Source of the DNA: Sphingobium indicum B90A
Lineage (GTDB): Bacteria > Pseudomonadota > Alphaproteobacteria > Sphingomonadales > Sphingomonadaceae
Reading direction: 5' to 3'
Length of the DNA stretch: 64,000 nucleotides
Assembly (NCBI RefSeq): GCF_000264945.2
Contig: NZ_CP013070.1
Location: 2,914,001-2,978,000, forward strand
The position numbers and the translations under genes were made by a program. A model generated the notes under the pieces. The model was given only the letters and a program-made list of their open reading frames with translations, ran no database searches and was not told the DNA's origin. Positions within the stretch are counted from its first letter, which is position 1. The number at the start of each line of letters is the position of its first letter. Below are positions 8,580 to 16,822 of the stretch, in pieces.

Positions 8580-10139
8580 ATGACGCTGCCCCTTCAGGAT
8601 TCCATCCTCATCGTGGATTTCGGCAGCCAGGTGACGCAGCTCATCGCCCGCCGCGTGCGCGAGGCGGGCGTCTATTCCGAGATCGCGCCCTTCAACAACG
8701 CCGCCGAAGCCTTCGAGCGGCTGAAGCCCAAGGGCATCATCCTGTCCGGCGGCCCCTCCTCCGTCATGTGGGAGGACAGCCCCCGCGCCCCGCAGCATTT
8801 CTTCGACGCGGGCGTGCCCGTGCTGGGCATATGCTATGGCCAGCAGACGATGATGCAGCAGTTGGGCGGCAATGTCGAAGGGGGCGAGAGCGGCGAGTTC
8901 GGCCGCGCCTTCATCGAGGTGAAGAAGGGCTGCGCGCTGTTCGACGGCCTGTGGGCCGAGGGCGAAAAGCATCAGGTGTGGATGAGCCATGGCGACAAGG
9001 TGACGCGGCTTGCCCCTGGTTTCGAGGTGGTGGCGGTCAGCGAGGGCGCGCCCTATGCCATCACCGCCAATGAGGAAAAGCGTTTCTACGCCACGCAATT
9101 CCATCCGGAGGTGGTGCATACGCCGGACGGCGCGAAGCTGCTCGCCAATTTCGTGCGGCATGTCTGCGGCCTCAAGGGCGACTGGACCATGGCGGAATTC
9201 CGCGCCACCAAGATCGCCGACATCCGGGCGCAGGTGGGCGAAGGCCGGGTGATTTGCGGGCTTTCGGGCGGGGTCGACAGCGCGGTGGCCGCCGTGCTGA
9301 TCCATGAAGCCATTGGCGACCAGTTGACCTGCGTGTTTGTGGACCATGGGCTGATGCGGCTGGGCGAGGCGGAGCAGGTCGTCAGCCTGTTCCGCGAGCA
9401 TTATGGCATCAAGCTGGTCCATGTGAACGCCGAGGAGCGCTTCCTGGGCGGGCTGGCGGGGCTGACCGATCCGGAGAAGAAGCGCAAGTTCATCGGCGGC
9501 GAGTTCATTGCCGTGTTCGAGGAGGAAGCGAAGAAGATCGGCGGGGCGGACTTCCTGGCGCAGGGCACGCTCTATCCGGACGTGATCGAGTCGGTGAGCT
9601 TTACGGGCGGGCCTTCGGTGACGATCAAGTCGCACCATAATGTCGGCGGCCTGCCCGAACGCATGAACATGAAGCTGGTCGAGCCGCTGCGCGAACTGTT
9701 CAAGGACGAGGTGCGCGTGCTGGGCCGGGAACTGGGCCTGCCGGAGATTTTCGTCGGGCGGCACCCCTTCCCCGGTCCAGGCCTGGCGATCCGCATCCCC
9801 GGCGAGGTGAGCAAGGAGCGGTGCGACATATTGCGGAAGGCCGACGCCGTCTATCTGGAGGAAATCCGGAACGCCGGGCTGTACGACGCGATCTGGCAGG
9901 CCTTCGCGGTGCTGCTGCCGGTGCGGACGGTGGGGGTGATGGGCGACTATCGCACCTATGACAGCGTCTGCGCGCTGCGGGCGGTGACCTCCACCGACGG
10001 GATGACGGCGGACATCTACCCGTTCGACGCCGCCTTCCTGAGCAGGGTGGCGACGCGGATCATCAATGAGGTGAAGGGCATCAACCGGGTGGTCTATGAC
10101 TATACGTCGAAGCCGCCGGGCACGATCGAGTGGGAGTAA
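8580..10139 (+). CDS. guaA: GMP synthase (glutamine-hydrolysing)
   Basis: Converts XMP to GMP using ATP and glutamine. 519 residues, full length. The class I amidotransferase domain (about 1-200) shows the nucleophile Cys85 in GICYGQQT and the His175/Glu177 pair in FHPEVVHT. The ATP-pyrophosphatase domain has the P-loop SGGVDS at 229-234, and the C-terminal dimerisation domain ends in [14 protein letters not shown], the invariant GuaA end. ATG at 8580 follows AAAGGCGATTCG. It is followed by a series of stable hairpins. Confidence 0.98.
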   Translation: MTLPLQDSILIVDFGSQVTQLIARRVREAGVYSEIAPFNNAAEAFERLKPKGIILSGGPSSVMWEDSPRAPQHFFDAGVPVLGICYGQQTMMQQLGGNVEGGESGEFGRAFIEVKKGCALFDGLWAEGEKHQVWMSHGDKVTRLAPGFEVVAVSEGAPYAITANEEKRFYATQFHPEVVHTPDGAKLLANFVRHVCGLKGDWTMAEFRATKIADIRAQVGEGRVICGLSGGVDSAVAAVLIHEAIGDQLTCVFVDHGLMRLGEAEQVVSLFREHYGIKLVHVNAEERFLGGLAGLTDPEKKRKFIGGEFIAVFEEEAKKIGGADFLAQGTLYPDVIESVSFTGGPSVTIKSHHNVGGLPERMNMKLVEPLRELFKDEVRVLGRELGLPEIFVGRHPFPGPGLAIRIPGEVSKERCDILRKADAVYLEEIRNAGLYDAIWQAFAVLLPVRTVGVMGDYRTYDSVCALRAVTSTDGMTADIYPFDAAFLSRVATRIINEVKGINRVVYDYTSKPPGTIEWE

Positions 10140-10263
10140 AGCCGAAATAGCGAATGTCCGGGGACATTCGCCGGCTTTACTCGGCCGGGTAAACGGCCGC
10201 GGGCAGGATTAATGACCGTCCGGGGGGACGGTCATCCGATTTACTCGGCGGCGCAAGCCGCCG
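10137..10263. repeat. Cluster of three stable hairpins after guaA
   Basis: First, TAAAGCCG (10137-10144, overlapping the stop codon) pairs with CGGCTTTA (10172-10179), enclosing GCGAATGTCC (10150-10159) / GGACATTCGC (10162-10171). Second, ATGACCGTCC (10212-10221) / GGACGGTCAT (10226-10235). Third, CGGCGGC (10246-10252) / GCCGCCG (10257-10263) with a GCAA loop. The first two share the GTCC-GG-GGAC core seen after rpsM. They lack T-tracts but sit where guaA and the convergent gene at 10367 both need to end. Confidence 0.65.
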
Positions 10264-10297
10264 CAGCGATTGCAGGGCGACAGCAAGATGAAGTGAG

Positions 10298-10319
10298 TGC
10301 TCCTGCGAAGGCAGGAGCA
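10298..10319. repeat. Dispersed palindrome, CTCCTGC/GCAGGAG type (copy 1)
   Basis: TGCTCCTGC (10298-10306), loop GAAG, GCAGGAGCA (10311-10319). The same palindrome occurs inverted at 13512-13533. This is a widespread sphingomonad intergenic repeat as I recall it; its function is unknown. Confidence 0.7.
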
Positions 10320-10366
10320 GCTCTGCAAGCGGTAGCCCTTGAGACCTTGGGCTCCGCCGCTTGCCT

Positions 10367-10627
10367 TCAGATCTCATATTCCGGGCGCCATTTCGGGCTG
10401 AGATAGGCGGGTTCCGGAAGGTCCGGCTGGCGCTGCCGCATTTCGTCGTACAGCCGCTTCACCGTCGCGCTGCCGGTGCGGGTGAAGAAAGCCGGGACGA
10501 GCCCGTGGACCATGCAGGCCAGCCCCGCGCGCACCATCAGGAAGCCGAAGCGCGTCGCCACCTCGAAATGCTCGCCATAGCTTTCATGGACGTCTCTGGG
10601 ATGTTTCAGGAAAAGGCGGTCGATCAT
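10367..10627 (-). CDS. DUF6356 family small protein
   Basis: 86 residues: a basic N-terminus (MIDRLFLKHPRDVHESYGEH), a central hydrophobic helix (FLMVRAGLACMVHGLVPAFF) and a polar tail ending YLSPKWRPEYEI. This layout matches a short single-helix membrane protein family I recall as DUF6356, common in sphingomonads; the role is unknown. It is convergent with guaA and divergent from the aminotransferase gene. The family name is from memory and would need a profile search. Confidence 0.75.
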   Translation of the reverse strand: MIDRLFLKHPRDVHESYGEHFEVATRFGFLMVRAGLACMVHGLVPAFFTRTGSATVKRLYDEMRQRQPDLPEPAYLSPKWRPEYEI

Positions 10628-10731
10628 GTCTGCTCTACTCGTGATCGTGGCAAAGCCGCACCCTAAGGCATAAGCGGGCGGCGGCAGAGGGCCGATTGCG
10701 CGGAACTTGACCCCTCGCCCCGAAAACCGGC

Positions 10732-11919
10732 ATGTCGGCCGGCATGAGCGAACGCGACCCCCTGGGCCATCCCGTCTATCGGGACATGCCGACCACCATC
10801 TTCGAAAAAATGTCCGGCCGGGCGCGGGAGACGGGCGCGATCAACCTGGGGCAAGGCTTTCCCGACGCGCAGGGGCCGGAGGAGATATTGCGCGCCGCCG
10901 CCGACGCGCTGCTGACCCGGTCCAATCAATATCCGCCCATGGCTGGCCTTGCCGAACTGCGCGGGGCGGTGGCGGCGCATTATGCGCGGCATCAGGGGAT
11001 CGACCTGTCGCCGCAGGAGGTGATCGTCACATCCGGCGCGACGGAGACGATTGCGGCCAGTCTGCTGGCGCTGGTCCGGCCCGGCGATGAAGTGCTGGTG
11101 CTGGCGCCGCTCTATGACGCCTATCTGCCGCTGATCGAGCGGGCGGGCGGCGTGGCGCGGGTGCTGCGGCTCACCCCGCCCGACTGGCGGATCGGGCGAG
11201 AGGCGCTGGCGGCGGCGGTCACGCCAAACACGCGCCTGCTGCTGATGAACAATCCGGTGAACCCGACCGGCATCGCCCTGCGCGAACAGGAACTGGCGCT
11301 GTTGGCGGAATTGTGCGTGGAAAACGACCTGATCGCCATTTGCGACGAGGTGTGGGAGCATGTCATCTATGACGGCGTCGCGCACAGGCCACTGATCGGC
11401 TTTCCCGGCATGCGGGATCGGACGGTGAAGATCGGTTCGGCGGGCAAGATATTTTCCCTCACCGGCTGGAAAGTCGGCTGGATGTGCGCCGCCCTGCCCC
11501 TTGCGACGCTGCTTGCCCGCGCTCACCAGTTCATCACCTTCACCACCCCGCCCCACCTGCAATGGGCGGTGGCCGAGGGGCTGGCCAGGCCGGAAAGCTG
11601 GTTCGACGCCATGCGGGGCGCCTATCAGGCTTCCCGCGACCGTCTCGTCGCGGGGCTGCGCGGCGCGGGCTATGTCGTCAATGCCTGCGCGGCGACATGG
11701 TTCGTGACCGTCGACCTGCCCGCTTCCGGCATCGACATGGACGATGTCGCCTTTTGCGAGCGGATCATCGAGGAAGCGGGCGTGGCGGCGATCCCGATTT
11801 CCGCCTTCTATCCCGCTGAACCCGTGACGCACCTGGTCCGCCTCTGCTTTTCCAAGGCGGACGGGATATTGGACGAAGCGGTGGCGCGACTGGCGGCTTT
11901 CCGCGCTTCCCTGATCTGA
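10732..11919 (+). CDS. Class I/II PLP-dependent aminotransferase (YbdL/kynurenine aminotransferase-like)
   Basis: 395 residues of fold-type I. It has INLGQGFPDAQGP near the N-terminus (residues 37-49), the NNPVNPTG motif (173-180), the PLP-phosphate contact region CDEVWEHVIYDG, and the Schiff-base Lys239 in SAGKIFSLTGWKVGW. The combination LGQGFPD plus FSLTGWK is typical of the methionine aminotransferase/kynurenine-oxoglutarate transaminase group. Substrates cannot be set from sequence. ATG at 10732 or 10744 (MSERDP) are both possible; neither has a strong ribosome site. Confidence 0.88.
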   Translation: MSAGMSERDPLGHPVYRDMPTTIFEKMSGRARETGAINLGQGFPDAQGPEEILRAAADALLTRSNQYPPMAGLAELRGAVAAHYARHQGIDLSPQEVIVTSGATETIAASLLALVRPGDEVLVLAPLYDAYLPLIERAGGVARVLRLTPPDWRIGREALAAAVTPNTRLLLMNNPVNPTGIALREQELALLAELCVENDLIAICDEVWEHVIYDGVAHRPLIGFPGMRDRTVKIGSAGKIFSLTGWKVGWMCAALPLATLLARAHQFITFTTPPHLQWAVAEGLARPESWFDAMRGAYQASRDRLVAGLRGAGYVVNACAATWFVTVDLPASGIDMDDVAFCERIIEEAGVAAIPISAFYPAEPVTHLVRLCFSKADGILDEAVARLAAFRASLI

Positions 11920-11973
11920 AGCGAGACTAGCGACCGACTGATGCGGCTTGCGGCGGTGACGTCATGCGGCTAG

Positions 11974-11988
11974 GTTCACCTTTCGTTC
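11974..11988 (+). promoter_or_regulatory. LexA (SOS) box, GTTC-N7-GTTC, upstream of rmuC
   Basis: GTTCACCTTTCGTTC at 11974-11988 matches exactly the alphaproteobacterial LexA operator GTTC-N7-GTTC. It ends 15 bases before the rmuC start codon, a position where repressor would block initiation. RmuC is linked to DNA recombination, so SOS control makes sense. Binding is inferred, not shown. Confidence 0.65.
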
Positions 11989-12003
11989 TGTAAAGGGGCA
12001 TAT

Positions 12004-13437
12004 ATGGACAGCCTGGCCGCCATTCTCGTCATTGTCGCCCTGGTCGCGGGGTTGGGGATCGGCTGGCTGGCGAAGGGCCGGTCCATGGCGCCGCTGCTGG
12101 CGGAAAAGGCCGATCTGGCGGGCAAGCTCGACATGGCGGCGACGCAACGCAACGCGGCGATCCAGGAACTGGTGGTGGCGCAGGAGCGCGCGGCGCAGGC
12201 GGCGGACCTGGCGCGGAAGCTGGAGGCGGAGCGCGCCGGGCGGGAAGCGGCGGCGCGGGAACTGGCGGCTTTGCGGTCCGACGCGCAGGCGCGGGCGGAA
12301 GCCTTCGAAGCGCAGATCGCCGCGCTCAAGGACGCCAAGGAACAGCTTTCGGCCCAGTTCAGCGAGATCGGCGGCAAGCTGCTGCACCAGGCGCAGAGCC
12401 ATTTCCTGGAACGCGCCGACCAGCGCATGATGCAGGCGCATGAGAAAAGCGAGGCGCAGCTCAGGCAATTGCTGCATCCCGTCAACGAAACGATCCAGCG
12501 TTACGACCAGAAGATCACCCAGATAGAGCAGCAGCGGACGGAGGCCTACGGCATCCTGCGCGGCGAGATCGAATCGATGAAGACCGGGCAGGAAGCCGTG
12601 CGCGCCGAGGCGCAGCGGCTGGTCGATTCGCTGCGCCATGCGCCCAAGGCGCGCGGCCGCTGGGGCGAGCAGCAGTTGCGAAACGTGCTGGAGACATGCG
12701 GCCTTTCCGAACATGTGGATTTCCAGACCGAGGTGAGCGTGGAGGGCGAGGACGGCCGGCTGCGCCCCGACGCGATCCTGCGCGTGCCGGGCGGGCGGGC
12801 GCTGGTGATTGACGCCAAGGTGTCGTTGAATGCCTATCAGGATGCCTATGGCGCGGAGGGGGACGAAGAGCGGAAGCGGCTGCTGTCCGCCCACGCCGCC
12901 GCCATGCGGGCGCATGTCGAGACGCTGGGGCGGAAAAGCTATGCCGAACAGTTCGACGATGCGCCCGATTATGTGATCATGTTCGTGCCCGGCGAACATT
13001 TCCTGTCCGCCGCGCTGGAGCATGATCCGCAGCTTTGGGACCATGCCTTCGCAAAGCGCGTGCTGCTGGCGACGCCGACAAATCTGATCGCCATCGCCAG
13101 GACCGTCGCGGCGGTGTGGCGGCAGGAGAAGATGGCGGACGAGGCCAAGCGAATCGGCATGCTGGGCAAGGAACTGTACGAACGACTGGCCGGGGCGGCG
13201 GGGTCGCTCAAGAAGCTGGGCAATCGGCTGAACGGGGCCGTGGCGGATTACAACAGTTTCGTCGGCAGCTTCGAGGGCCGCGTTTTGGTGACGGGCCGCA
13301 AGCTGCGCGACCTCAACATCGAGACGGGCGGCAAGGAACTGGAGGAGTTGGAGCCGGTGGAGGCGCTGGTCCGCGAACCGTCTTCGGCTGAGGCGGTGCG
13401 GGCTTTGCCGGATGCGCTGCCGGATGCGGCGGAATAG
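12004..13437 (+). CDS. rmuC: DNA recombination protein RmuC
   Basis: 477 residues. An N-terminal membrane anchor (LAAILVIVALVAGLGIGWLA) is followed by a long coiled coil (about 30-200). The RmuC nuclease-like domain (about 200-430) contains RGRWGEQQLRNVLETCGL, DAILRVPGGRALVIDAKVSL and DYVIMFVPGEHFL. RmuC limits inversions between short inverted repeats in E. coli; the D...D-x-K arrangement in the core is PD-(D/E)XK-like. ATG at 12004 follows AAAGGGG. A perfect LexA box just upstream suggests damage-induced expression. Confidence 0.95.
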   Translation: MDSLAAILVIVALVAGLGIGWLAKGRSMAPLLAEKADLAGKLDMAATQRNAAIQELVVAQERAAQAADLARKLEAERAGREAAARELAALRSDAQARAEAFEAQIAALKDAKEQLSAQFSEIGGKLLHQAQSHFLERADQRMMQAHEKSEAQLRQLLHPVNETIQRYDQKITQIEQQRTEAYGILRGEIESMKTGQEAVRAEAQRLVDSLRHAPKARGRWGEQQLRNVLETCGLSEHVDFQTEVSVEGEDGRLRPDAILRVPGGRALVIDAKVSLNAYQDAYGAEGDEERKRLLSAHAAAMRAHVETLGRKSYAEQFDDAPDYVIMFVPGEHFLSAALEHDPQLWDHAFAKRVLLATPTNLIAIARTVAAVWRQEKMADEAKRIGMLGKELYERLAGAAGSLKKLGNRLNGAVADYNSFVGSFEGRVLVTGRKLRDLNIETGGKELEELEPVEALVREPSSAEAVRALPDALPDAAE

Positions 13438-13511
13438 CTTTACCCGCGCATGATGTTAGACGGATAATTGTTTCGGGGTGGAGCGGGATGTCGGGATCGG
13501 GCATGGGGACT

Positions 13512-13533
13512 GGCTCCTGCCTTCGCAGGAGCA
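13512..13533. repeat. Dispersed palindrome, CTCCTGC/GCAGGAG type (copy 2, inverted)
   Basis: GCTCCTGC (13513-13520), loop CTTC, GCAGGAGC (13525-13532): the reverse complement of the core at 10298-10319. It lies in the 200-base space between rmuC and nadD, where I see nothing else apart from a possible nadD promoter. Confidence 0.7.
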
Positions 13534-13637
13534 CGGGGCGGGGAGCCTATCTGTCGCTTGGTCTATCTATAGGTACCTAAGCATCATCCATCGGCAGGAC
13601 ATTTGCTCCCGGCCCCGCCCGATGGCATGGGCGAATC

Positions 13638-14267
13638 ATGAAACGCATCGGCCTTCTTGGCGGCTCCTTCAATCCGGCGCATGACGGGCATCGGGACATT
13701 TCCCGGTTCGCGGCCGACGCGCTGGCGCTGGATGAAGTCTGGTGGCTGGTCTCGCCGGGCAATCCGCTCAAGCCCAGGGCCGGCATGGCGCCCCTGCCCG
13801 CCCGCCTTGCCCGCGCCCGAAAAGTCGCGCGGCGCAACCTCATCCGGCCGACGGCGATCGAGGCGCAGCTTCGCACGCGATACACCATCGACACGGTGAA
13901 AGCCTTGCGACGCCGCTATCCGCGGCATCACTTCATCTGGCTGATGGGGGCGGACAATCTTGCCCAATTCGGCCAGTGGAGGGACTGGCGCGGTATAGCC
14001 CGGATTATGCCCATTGCCGTGATCGCCCGGCCCGGCTATGATGAGGCCGCCCGTGGCTCACCGGCCATGAGCTGGCTGCGGCGCTTCGTCCGGCCCGCAC
14101 GCCAGAGTGCAGCATGGACGGATTGGAGACCGCCGGCGCTTGTGCTTCTGCGCTTTCGCCCTGATCCAAGATCGGCGACCCTGCTGCGGCAGGCAGACCC
14201 CCTCTGGCATCGCGAATATGAACACACACGCGTGCGCGACCCGCTCACGCGCCGGTTGATTGTCTAG
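13638..14267 (+). CDS. nadD: Nicotinate-nucleotide adenylyltransferase
   Basis: Transfers AMP to nicotinate mononucleotide in NAD synthesis. 209 residues. The dinucleotide-binding N-terminus GLLGGSFNPAHDGHRDI (residues 5-21) has the (H/T)xGH motif. WWLVSPGNPLKP and FIWLMGADNLAQFGQWRDW are the NadD substrate-binding segments. The usual C-terminal ISSTxxR motif is degenerate here (RSATLLR). It is 12 bases from rsfS, an order conserved in many bacteria (nadD-rsfS-rlmH). Confidence 0.94.
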   Translation: MKRIGLLGGSFNPAHDGHRDISRFAADALALDEVWWLVSPGNPLKPRAGMAPLPARLARARKVARRNLIRPTAIEAQLRTRYTIDTVKALRRRYPRHHFIWLMGADNLAQFGQWRDWRGIARIMPIAVIARPGYDEAARGSPAMSWLRRFVRPARQSAAWTDWRPPALVLLRFRPDPRSATLLRQADPLWHREYEHTRVRDPLTRRLIV

Positions 14268-14279
14268 AATGGAGCATCT

Positions 14280-14669
14280 TTGACCAGACCGCATCCCGCC
14301 AACGACACGGCTCATAATGCCGACAGCGTTGCCGCCCTGCACGACCTTGTCTTGAAGTCGCTTGACGACGACCAGGCGCAGGAAACCATCTCCATCCCCC
14401 TCGAAGGCAAGAGCAGCATCGCCGATCACATGGTGATCGCCAGCGGGCGTTCGTCCCGTCAGGTGGCGTCGATGGCGCAGAAGCTGGCCGAGCGGATCAA
14501 GCAGGCGACCGGGCGTTCCGCCCGCGTCGAGGGCCTGCCCGTGGCCGATTGGGTGCTGATCGACGCCGGGGACGTGATCGTCCACCTGTTCCGGCCGGAG
14601 GTGCGCAGCTTCTACAATCTGGAACGGATGTGGGGCTTCGTCGACGCGCCGGTGGCGGGAACCGCCTGA
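14280..14669 (+). CDS. rsfS: Ribosome silencing factor RsfS
   Basis: 129 residues of the Iojap/RsfS family, which binds L14 and prevents subunit joining in starvation. Core motifs: AALHDLVLKSLDDDQAQETI, ADHMVIASGRSSRQVASMAQ, and VADWVLIDAGDVIVHLFRPEVRSFYNLERMW in pieces. It must start at TTG 14280, preceded by AATGGAGCATC; the ATG seen at about 14316 is out of frame. It lies between nadD and rlmH. Confidence 0.95.
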   Translation: MTRPHPANDTAHNADSVAALHDLVLKSLDDDQAQETISIPLEGKSSIADHMVIASGRSSRQVASMAQKLAERIKQATGRSARVEGLPVADWVLIDAGDVIVHLFRPEVRSFYNLERMWGFVDAPVAGTA

Positions 14670-14753
14670 CCGGCCCTTCGACAAGCGGCCTGAGTTGTTG
14701 GAGCGCGCTGCGCTAAATCGGACGCAGGCCGCGCGGTCCAAGTTTCCGTTGTC

Positions 14754-14799
14754 GCATCGTTTCAAGCAGAAAACCTGTTCCCGCTTTTCTGCACGATGC
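14754..14799. repeat. Alphaproteobacterial intergenic palindrome (AAAACC...TTTTCTGC type)
   Basis: GCATCGT (14754-14760) pairs with ACGATGC (14793-14799) and GCAGAAAA (14766-14773) pairs with TTTTCTGC (14785-14792), leaving a short bulge on the left arm. It sits in the 146-base rsfS-rlmH gap. Elements of this form recur between genes in alphaproteobacteria. Confidence 0.65.
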
Positions 14800-14815
14800 T
14801 CTAAGGGGGCAGACC

Positions 14816-15238
14816 ATGCTCCTCCACATCATCGCGCGCGGAAAGATCGGGCGCTCGCCAGAGGCGGAACTGGTCGACCGTTATGCCAGGCGGCTGACCA
14901 TGCCGTTCAGGATCACCGAACTGCCCGATCGGGGCGGCAAGCTGCCGCCGGCCCCGCCGGGCACCGTCACCGTCATGCTGGATGAAAAGGGCCGGCAGCT
15001 CAGCTCCATCGACTTCGCCCGCCGCATCGAGGGCTGGCGAGATTCCGGCAAGCGCGAATGCCGCTTCCTGATCGGCGCTGCCGACGGCTTCGACGATGCG
15101 GAGCGGGACAATGCCGACCTGCTGATCGCCTTCGGCGCGATGACATGGCCCCATATGATGGCCCGCGCCATGCTGGCCGAGCAATTGTGGCGGGCTTGCT
15201 CCATCCTGGCCGGGCACCCCTATCATCGCGAGGGGTGA
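14816..15238 (+). CDS. rlmH: 23S rRNA (pseudouridine(1915)-N(3))-methyltransferase RlmH
   Basis: 140 residues, SPOUT-fold methyltransferase that methylates pseudouridine 1915 in helix 69. It has the RlmH motifs LDEKGRQLSSIDFA, FLIGAADGFDD (SAM-binding knot) and the C-terminal MLAEQLWRACSILAGHPYH, where the last residues form the active site. ATG at 14816 follows TAAGGGGGC. It follows rsfS as usual, although an intergenic palindrome separates them. Confidence 0.96.
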   Translation: MLLHIIARGKIGRSPEAELVDRYARRLTMPFRITELPDRGGKLPPAPPGTVTVMLDEKGRQLSSIDFARRIEGWRDSGKRECRFLIGAADGFDDAERDNADLLIAFGAMTWPHMMARAMLAEQLWRACSILAGHPYHREG

Positions 15239-15259
15239 ATGTCCGCCCCCATGCTTCTT

Positions 15260-15428
15260 CAGGGCGTGTGGGGGATTCAGCCCATGGCGGGCTGCAAATA
15301 GCGGCTTTCTGCGCTTCCGGTGCTCACATACTGAACTAGGCTGCGTCGAAACGAGGCACCTGCCTCGTTTCGAGGTTCTCGAAATCCACCATTTCCGCCG
15401 CGCCCTGAATTCAATCCCACACACCCTG
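15260..15428. mobile_element. 169-bp element with imperfect terminal inverted repeats (MITE-like)
   Basis: The left end CAGGGCGTGTGGGGGATTCAG (15260-15280, read in pieces CAGGG-GTGTGGG-ATTCAG) is repeated inverted at the right end (15405-15428, reverse complement CAGGG-TGTGTGGGATTG-AATTCAG). Inside is a perfect 12-bp palindrome, CGAAACGAGGCA (15347-15358) / TGCCTCGTTTCG (15361-15372). There is no coding capacity. The layout suggests a miniature element mobilised by a transposase encoded elsewhere, or a composite REP. Confidence 0.5.
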
Positions 15429-15507
15429 GTCCGACATCGCTCGACAGGAGCCGGGGTTTGCGCCTAGTCAGGCATAGCCGGCGTCCCAAGCCGGCGGGGG
15501 GTTTGGG

Positions 15508-16743
15508 TTGAGACGGACGGCGATCATCGCGGCATGTCTTGCCGGCGCGGCGGCGCTGGCCGGATCGCGCCTGCCCGCCGTCGATGGGCGGGCGGTGATC
15601 CTGACAGGCGCCGGCGGCACCAGCCTCAATGAGGAACAGGCCGCCCTGAAGACCGCGCGCCGCCAGTCGGAGGAAGCGCGGTCGCGTTCCGAACGGCTGG
15701 AGCGGCAGGCCGCCGCCGCCCGCAGCGAAGCCGACCAGGCCCGCCGCCGCGCCGCCGCCATGGCCGCCCGCATCCAGCAGGCGGAGGCGGACATACAGGC
15801 CGCGCAGGCCCGCATCGCCATCGTCGCCCGGCTCCAGCGCGCGCAGGCCGCCCGTCTGGCCGCCAGGCAGGAGCCTGTCGTCCGCCTGACCGCGGCCTTG
15901 CAGATGATGGCGCAGCGGCCGCTGGCGCTGGCGCTGGTCAAGCCGGGATCGATCGACGACGCCATCCATATGCGCGCCGTGCTGGGGCAGGTGCTGCCGG
16001 TCATCCGGGAACGGACCGCCGGGCTGCGCGCGGAACTCGAGCGCAGCCGCGCCCTGCGCGCCACGGCCGAGCAGGCGGCGGATTCGCTCGCCCAAAGCCA
16101 GCAGGACCTGAAGCAGCGGCAGGCCGCCCTGCAAAGGCTGGAAGCGCAAAAGCGGCTCGCGGCGCAGGATTACAGGGCCAATGCCGATCTGGAAAGCGAC
16201 CGCGCCCTAGCCCTTGGGGAGCGGGCGCGCGACATCGTCGACCTGATGGACAGGCTGGAGGAGGCGGGCGACCTGCGCGATCGGCTGGCCGCCCTGCCCG
16301 GTCCCGTGCCGCGCCCTGCGCGGCCCGACCGGGCGCGCGCCCCGGCGCCGGCCCGTCCGCGCAGCCTGGGCGCGCCGCCGCCCTATCGCCTGCCGGTCGT
16401 CGGCCAGTTGGTGACGGGCATGGGCGAAGTGTCGGAAGGCGGCGTCCGGTCACGGGGCCTGACCATCGCCACGCGCCCGGATGCCCTGGCGGTGGCGCCG
16501 ACCGCGGGGCGCATCGTCTTTGCCGGGCCTTATCGCGGCTATGGGCAGATCGTCATCATCGACCATGGCGGCGGCTGGACGACGCTGATCACCGGGCTGC
16601 TGCGCCTCAACGCCGCCGTGGGGGACGTGGTGCGGCAGGGCGATCCCCTGGGCAATGCCGGTCCGGGGCGACCCAGCATCACGGTCGAGTTGCGGCGCAA
16701 TGGCCGCCCCGTGGACATCGTGCCGCTGGTGGGCGCGGGCTGA
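15508..16743 (+). CDS. EnvC-like murein hydrolase activator (degenerate LytM/M23)
   Basis: 411 residues: a signal peptide (RRTAIIAACLAGAAALAGSR), an Arg/Ala/Gln-rich coiled coil (about 35-245), a Pro/Arg linker (about 265-295) and a C-terminal LytM domain (about 300-411; VAPTAGRIVFAGPYRGYGQI, IIDHGGGWTTLITGL). The zinc-binding H...D and H-x-H residues of active M23 peptidases are replaced (RGLTIATRPD and LITGL), as in EnvC, which activates amidases instead of cutting itself. TTG at 15508 is the start that allows the signal peptide. It follows rlmH. Confidence 0.85.
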   Translation: MRRTAIIAACLAGAAALAGSRLPAVDGRAVILTGAGGTSLNEEQAALKTARRQSEEARSRSERLERQAAAARSEADQARRRAAAMAARIQQAEADIQAAQARIAIVARLQRAQAARLAARQEPVVRLTAALQMMAQRPLALALVKPGSIDDAIHMRAVLGQVLPVIRERTAGLRAELERSRALRATAEQAADSLAQSQQDLKQRQAALQRLEAQKRLAAQDYRANADLESDRALALGERARDIVDLMDRLEEAGDLRDRLAALPGPVPRPARPDRARAPAPARPRSLGAPPPYRLPVVGQLVTGMGEVSEGGVRSRGLTIATRPDALAVAPTAGRIVFAGPYRGYGQIVIIDHGGGWTTLITGLLRLNAAVGDVVRQGDPLGNAGPGRPSITVELRRNGRPVDIVPLVGAG

Positions 16744-16822
16744 TCCGACCGCGACCTGCAAAGGCGCGGGCCACCCCCGAACACAACTTACTTTCCCGCG
16801 CATTTTGCCCTAGGCGCTTTCC

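Noticed and set aside
6249..9764. Minus-strand open frame of 1171 codons
   Set aside because: Spans antisense of three plausible genes including guaA; arises from GC-rich third positions and the flotillin coiled coil.
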